This document shows positions 51,701-56,046 of a DNA stretch of 56,046 bases, piece by piece. Made by a program: the position numbers and the translations under genes. Source of the DNA: Ruthenibacterium sp. Its GTDB lineage: Bacteria > Bacillota > Clostridia > Oscillospirales > Ruminococcaceae. Position 1 is the first letter of the stretch. Each line of letters begins with the position of its first letter. The notes beneath the pieces are model-generated. The model was not told the origin of the DNA and ran no database searches. It saw only the letters and a list, made by a program, of their open reading frames with translations. The stretch is taken from contig JAHHSK010000004.1 in NCBI GenBank assembly GCA_020025255.1, positions 1 to 56,046 of the forward strand. Direction: 5' to 3'.

Positions 51701-52465
51701 GGGCAGGTTCTGGAGGTTCATCTGGGCTATGCTGCCAAGGCACTGGGCTGGAAGGTGATGACCCCGGTCTTTGACGGCGCGCACGAAGAAGATATCCGCG
51801 AGATGTTCCGAATGGCGGGCAAGCGCGAAGACGGCAAGAGCTTTGTTTACGACGGCCGCACCGGCGAGCGCTTTGATAACCCGGTAACGGTAGGCTATAT
51901 GTACTACCTCAAGCTGCATCACTTGGTTGATGATAAGATCCACGCCCGCTCTACCGGCCCGTACAGCCTGGTTACACAGCAGCCGCTGGGTGGTAAAGCA
52001 CAGTTCGGCGGCCAGCGCTTCGGCGAAATGGAAGTCTGGGCGCTGGAAGCATATGGCGCAGCGTATACTCTGCAGGAAATCCTTACCGTTAAATCGGATG
52101 ACGTTGTGGGTCGTGTTAAAACATACGAATCCATCGTCAAGGGTCAGCCTGTTCCCAAGCCCGGCATCCCGGAAGCGTTCCGCGTGCTGATGAAGGAACT
52201 TCAGAGCCTTGCGCTCGATGTCCGTGTGCAGGATGCTGACGGCAATGAAGTGGATATCAAGCAGAATTATGATGACGACATTGGCTTTGACAATTCCGAC
52301 CTCGCACTCGGCGATGACGTTGTAGTGGAGAGTGAACTGGAAGATTCCTATGGCATGGAAAATGTCGATGAGGAAAACGAGTTCGACGAGGAAGAGAAGG
52401 AACCCAATGTAGAAGATCTGGAATCGGAAGATTCGTTTATCGAGCTGTTCGATGATGAGATCTGA
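48752..52465 (+). CDS. rpoB: RNA polymerase beta subunit
   Basis: 1237 aa, complete. Standard RpoB motifs include the rifampicin region ([31 protein letters not shown]), [17 protein letters not shown], and the C-terminal [24 protein letters not shown]. The C terminus ends in an acidic tail of about 40 residues rich in D and E. In the rifampicin region I see no obvious resistance substitution. AGGAG lies 12 nt before ATG. rplJ-rplL, the usual upstream neighbours, are missing here. Confidence 0.98.
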   Translation: [1237 protein letters not shown]

Positions 52466-52476
52466 TCCGCATCCGG

Positions 52477-52505
52477 CCTGCCGCCTGCGCTTGTGCGGCG
52501 GCAGG
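52477..52505 (+). other. Hairpin between rpoB and rpoC
   Basis: CCTGCCGCC (52477-52485) pairs with GGCGGCAGG (52497-52505), no T-run. More likely a processing or stabilising hairpin than a terminator. Confidence 0.5.
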
Positions 52506-52542
52506 GCATGTGTGAAAATTTGAGGAAGAAAGGGTTCGTTTC

Positions 52543-56046
<3,504 letters not shown>

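Noticed and set aside
48857..51943. A 1028-codon minus-strand open frame opposite rpoB
   Set aside because: Shadow of rpoB with no start signal or motif.

Overview
The window reads as chromosomal core DNA of an endospore-forming member of the class Clostridia (Oscillospirales or a related order), with moderately high G+C. This rests on Spo0A, the yabP-yabQ-divIC-yabR sporulation and division cluster, the dGTPase-dnaG-rpoD block, a Firmicutes class III fructose-bisphosphatase, long-form HPF, CdaA/CdaR, and promoters of the sigma-A type, many with an extended -10 (TGnTATAAT-like). I see no phage, insertion sequence, CRISPR array, tRNA or rRNA.

Layout on the + strand unless noted. 1-1228: a possible short non-coding transcript at the left edge, then spo0A with a 0A box. 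1571-6696: fused ispDF, then cdaA, cdaR and a FAD-dependent dehydrogenase in tight overlap. 6742-15775: a long co-directional run with an XpaC-like protein, recJ, relA/spoT, dtd, an MBL hydrolase, hemZ and a uridine-kinase-like protein. 15848-19643: a zinc-ribbon protein, then mazG, hup, rqcP, yabP, yabQ, divIC and yabR. 20051-23041: hpf, a THUMP-type RNA methyltransferase, and a membrane-bound XRE regulator with an inverted repeat inside its promoter. 23218-25096 (- strand): a radical SAM activase-like enzyme and an unrecognised partner. 25194-30434: fbp, a tyrosine phosphatase, and a nucleoside salvage group (deoD, cdd, a PnrA-like lipoprotein). 30982-36312: citrate synthase, lacZ and a coupled membrane-anchored unknown protein. 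36459-37988 (-): comM/yifB. 38183-42180: phosphoglucomutase, L31 with a structured leader, a YigZ-family protein and dGTPase. 42202-45121: dnaG-rpoD. 45326-48501: tldD/tldE pair and an Rrf2 regulator. 48752-56046: rpoB and rpoC, the latter cut by the window edge.

The most unusual region is 32356-32815, between citrate synthase and lacZ. It holds no long gene, but a strong minus-strand promoter (TTGACG, 17 bp, TATTAT with TGn) fires into about 240 nt of dense inverted repeats that end at a perfect 30-bp palindromic terminator. A 32-codon frame with a Shine-Dalgarno-like AAGG lies inside it. The 9-mer AGTTAAGGC occurs just downstream of this promoter and again in the spacer of the lacZ promoter, which suggests a shared regulator. 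Other points of interest are a Spo0A whose receiver lacks one acidic-pocket residue, the radical SAM/unknown pair, and a structured 3' region after the PnrA-like gene. Most of the rest is ordinary housekeeping. Very long open frames opposite rpoB, rpoC, relA and others are compositional shadows.
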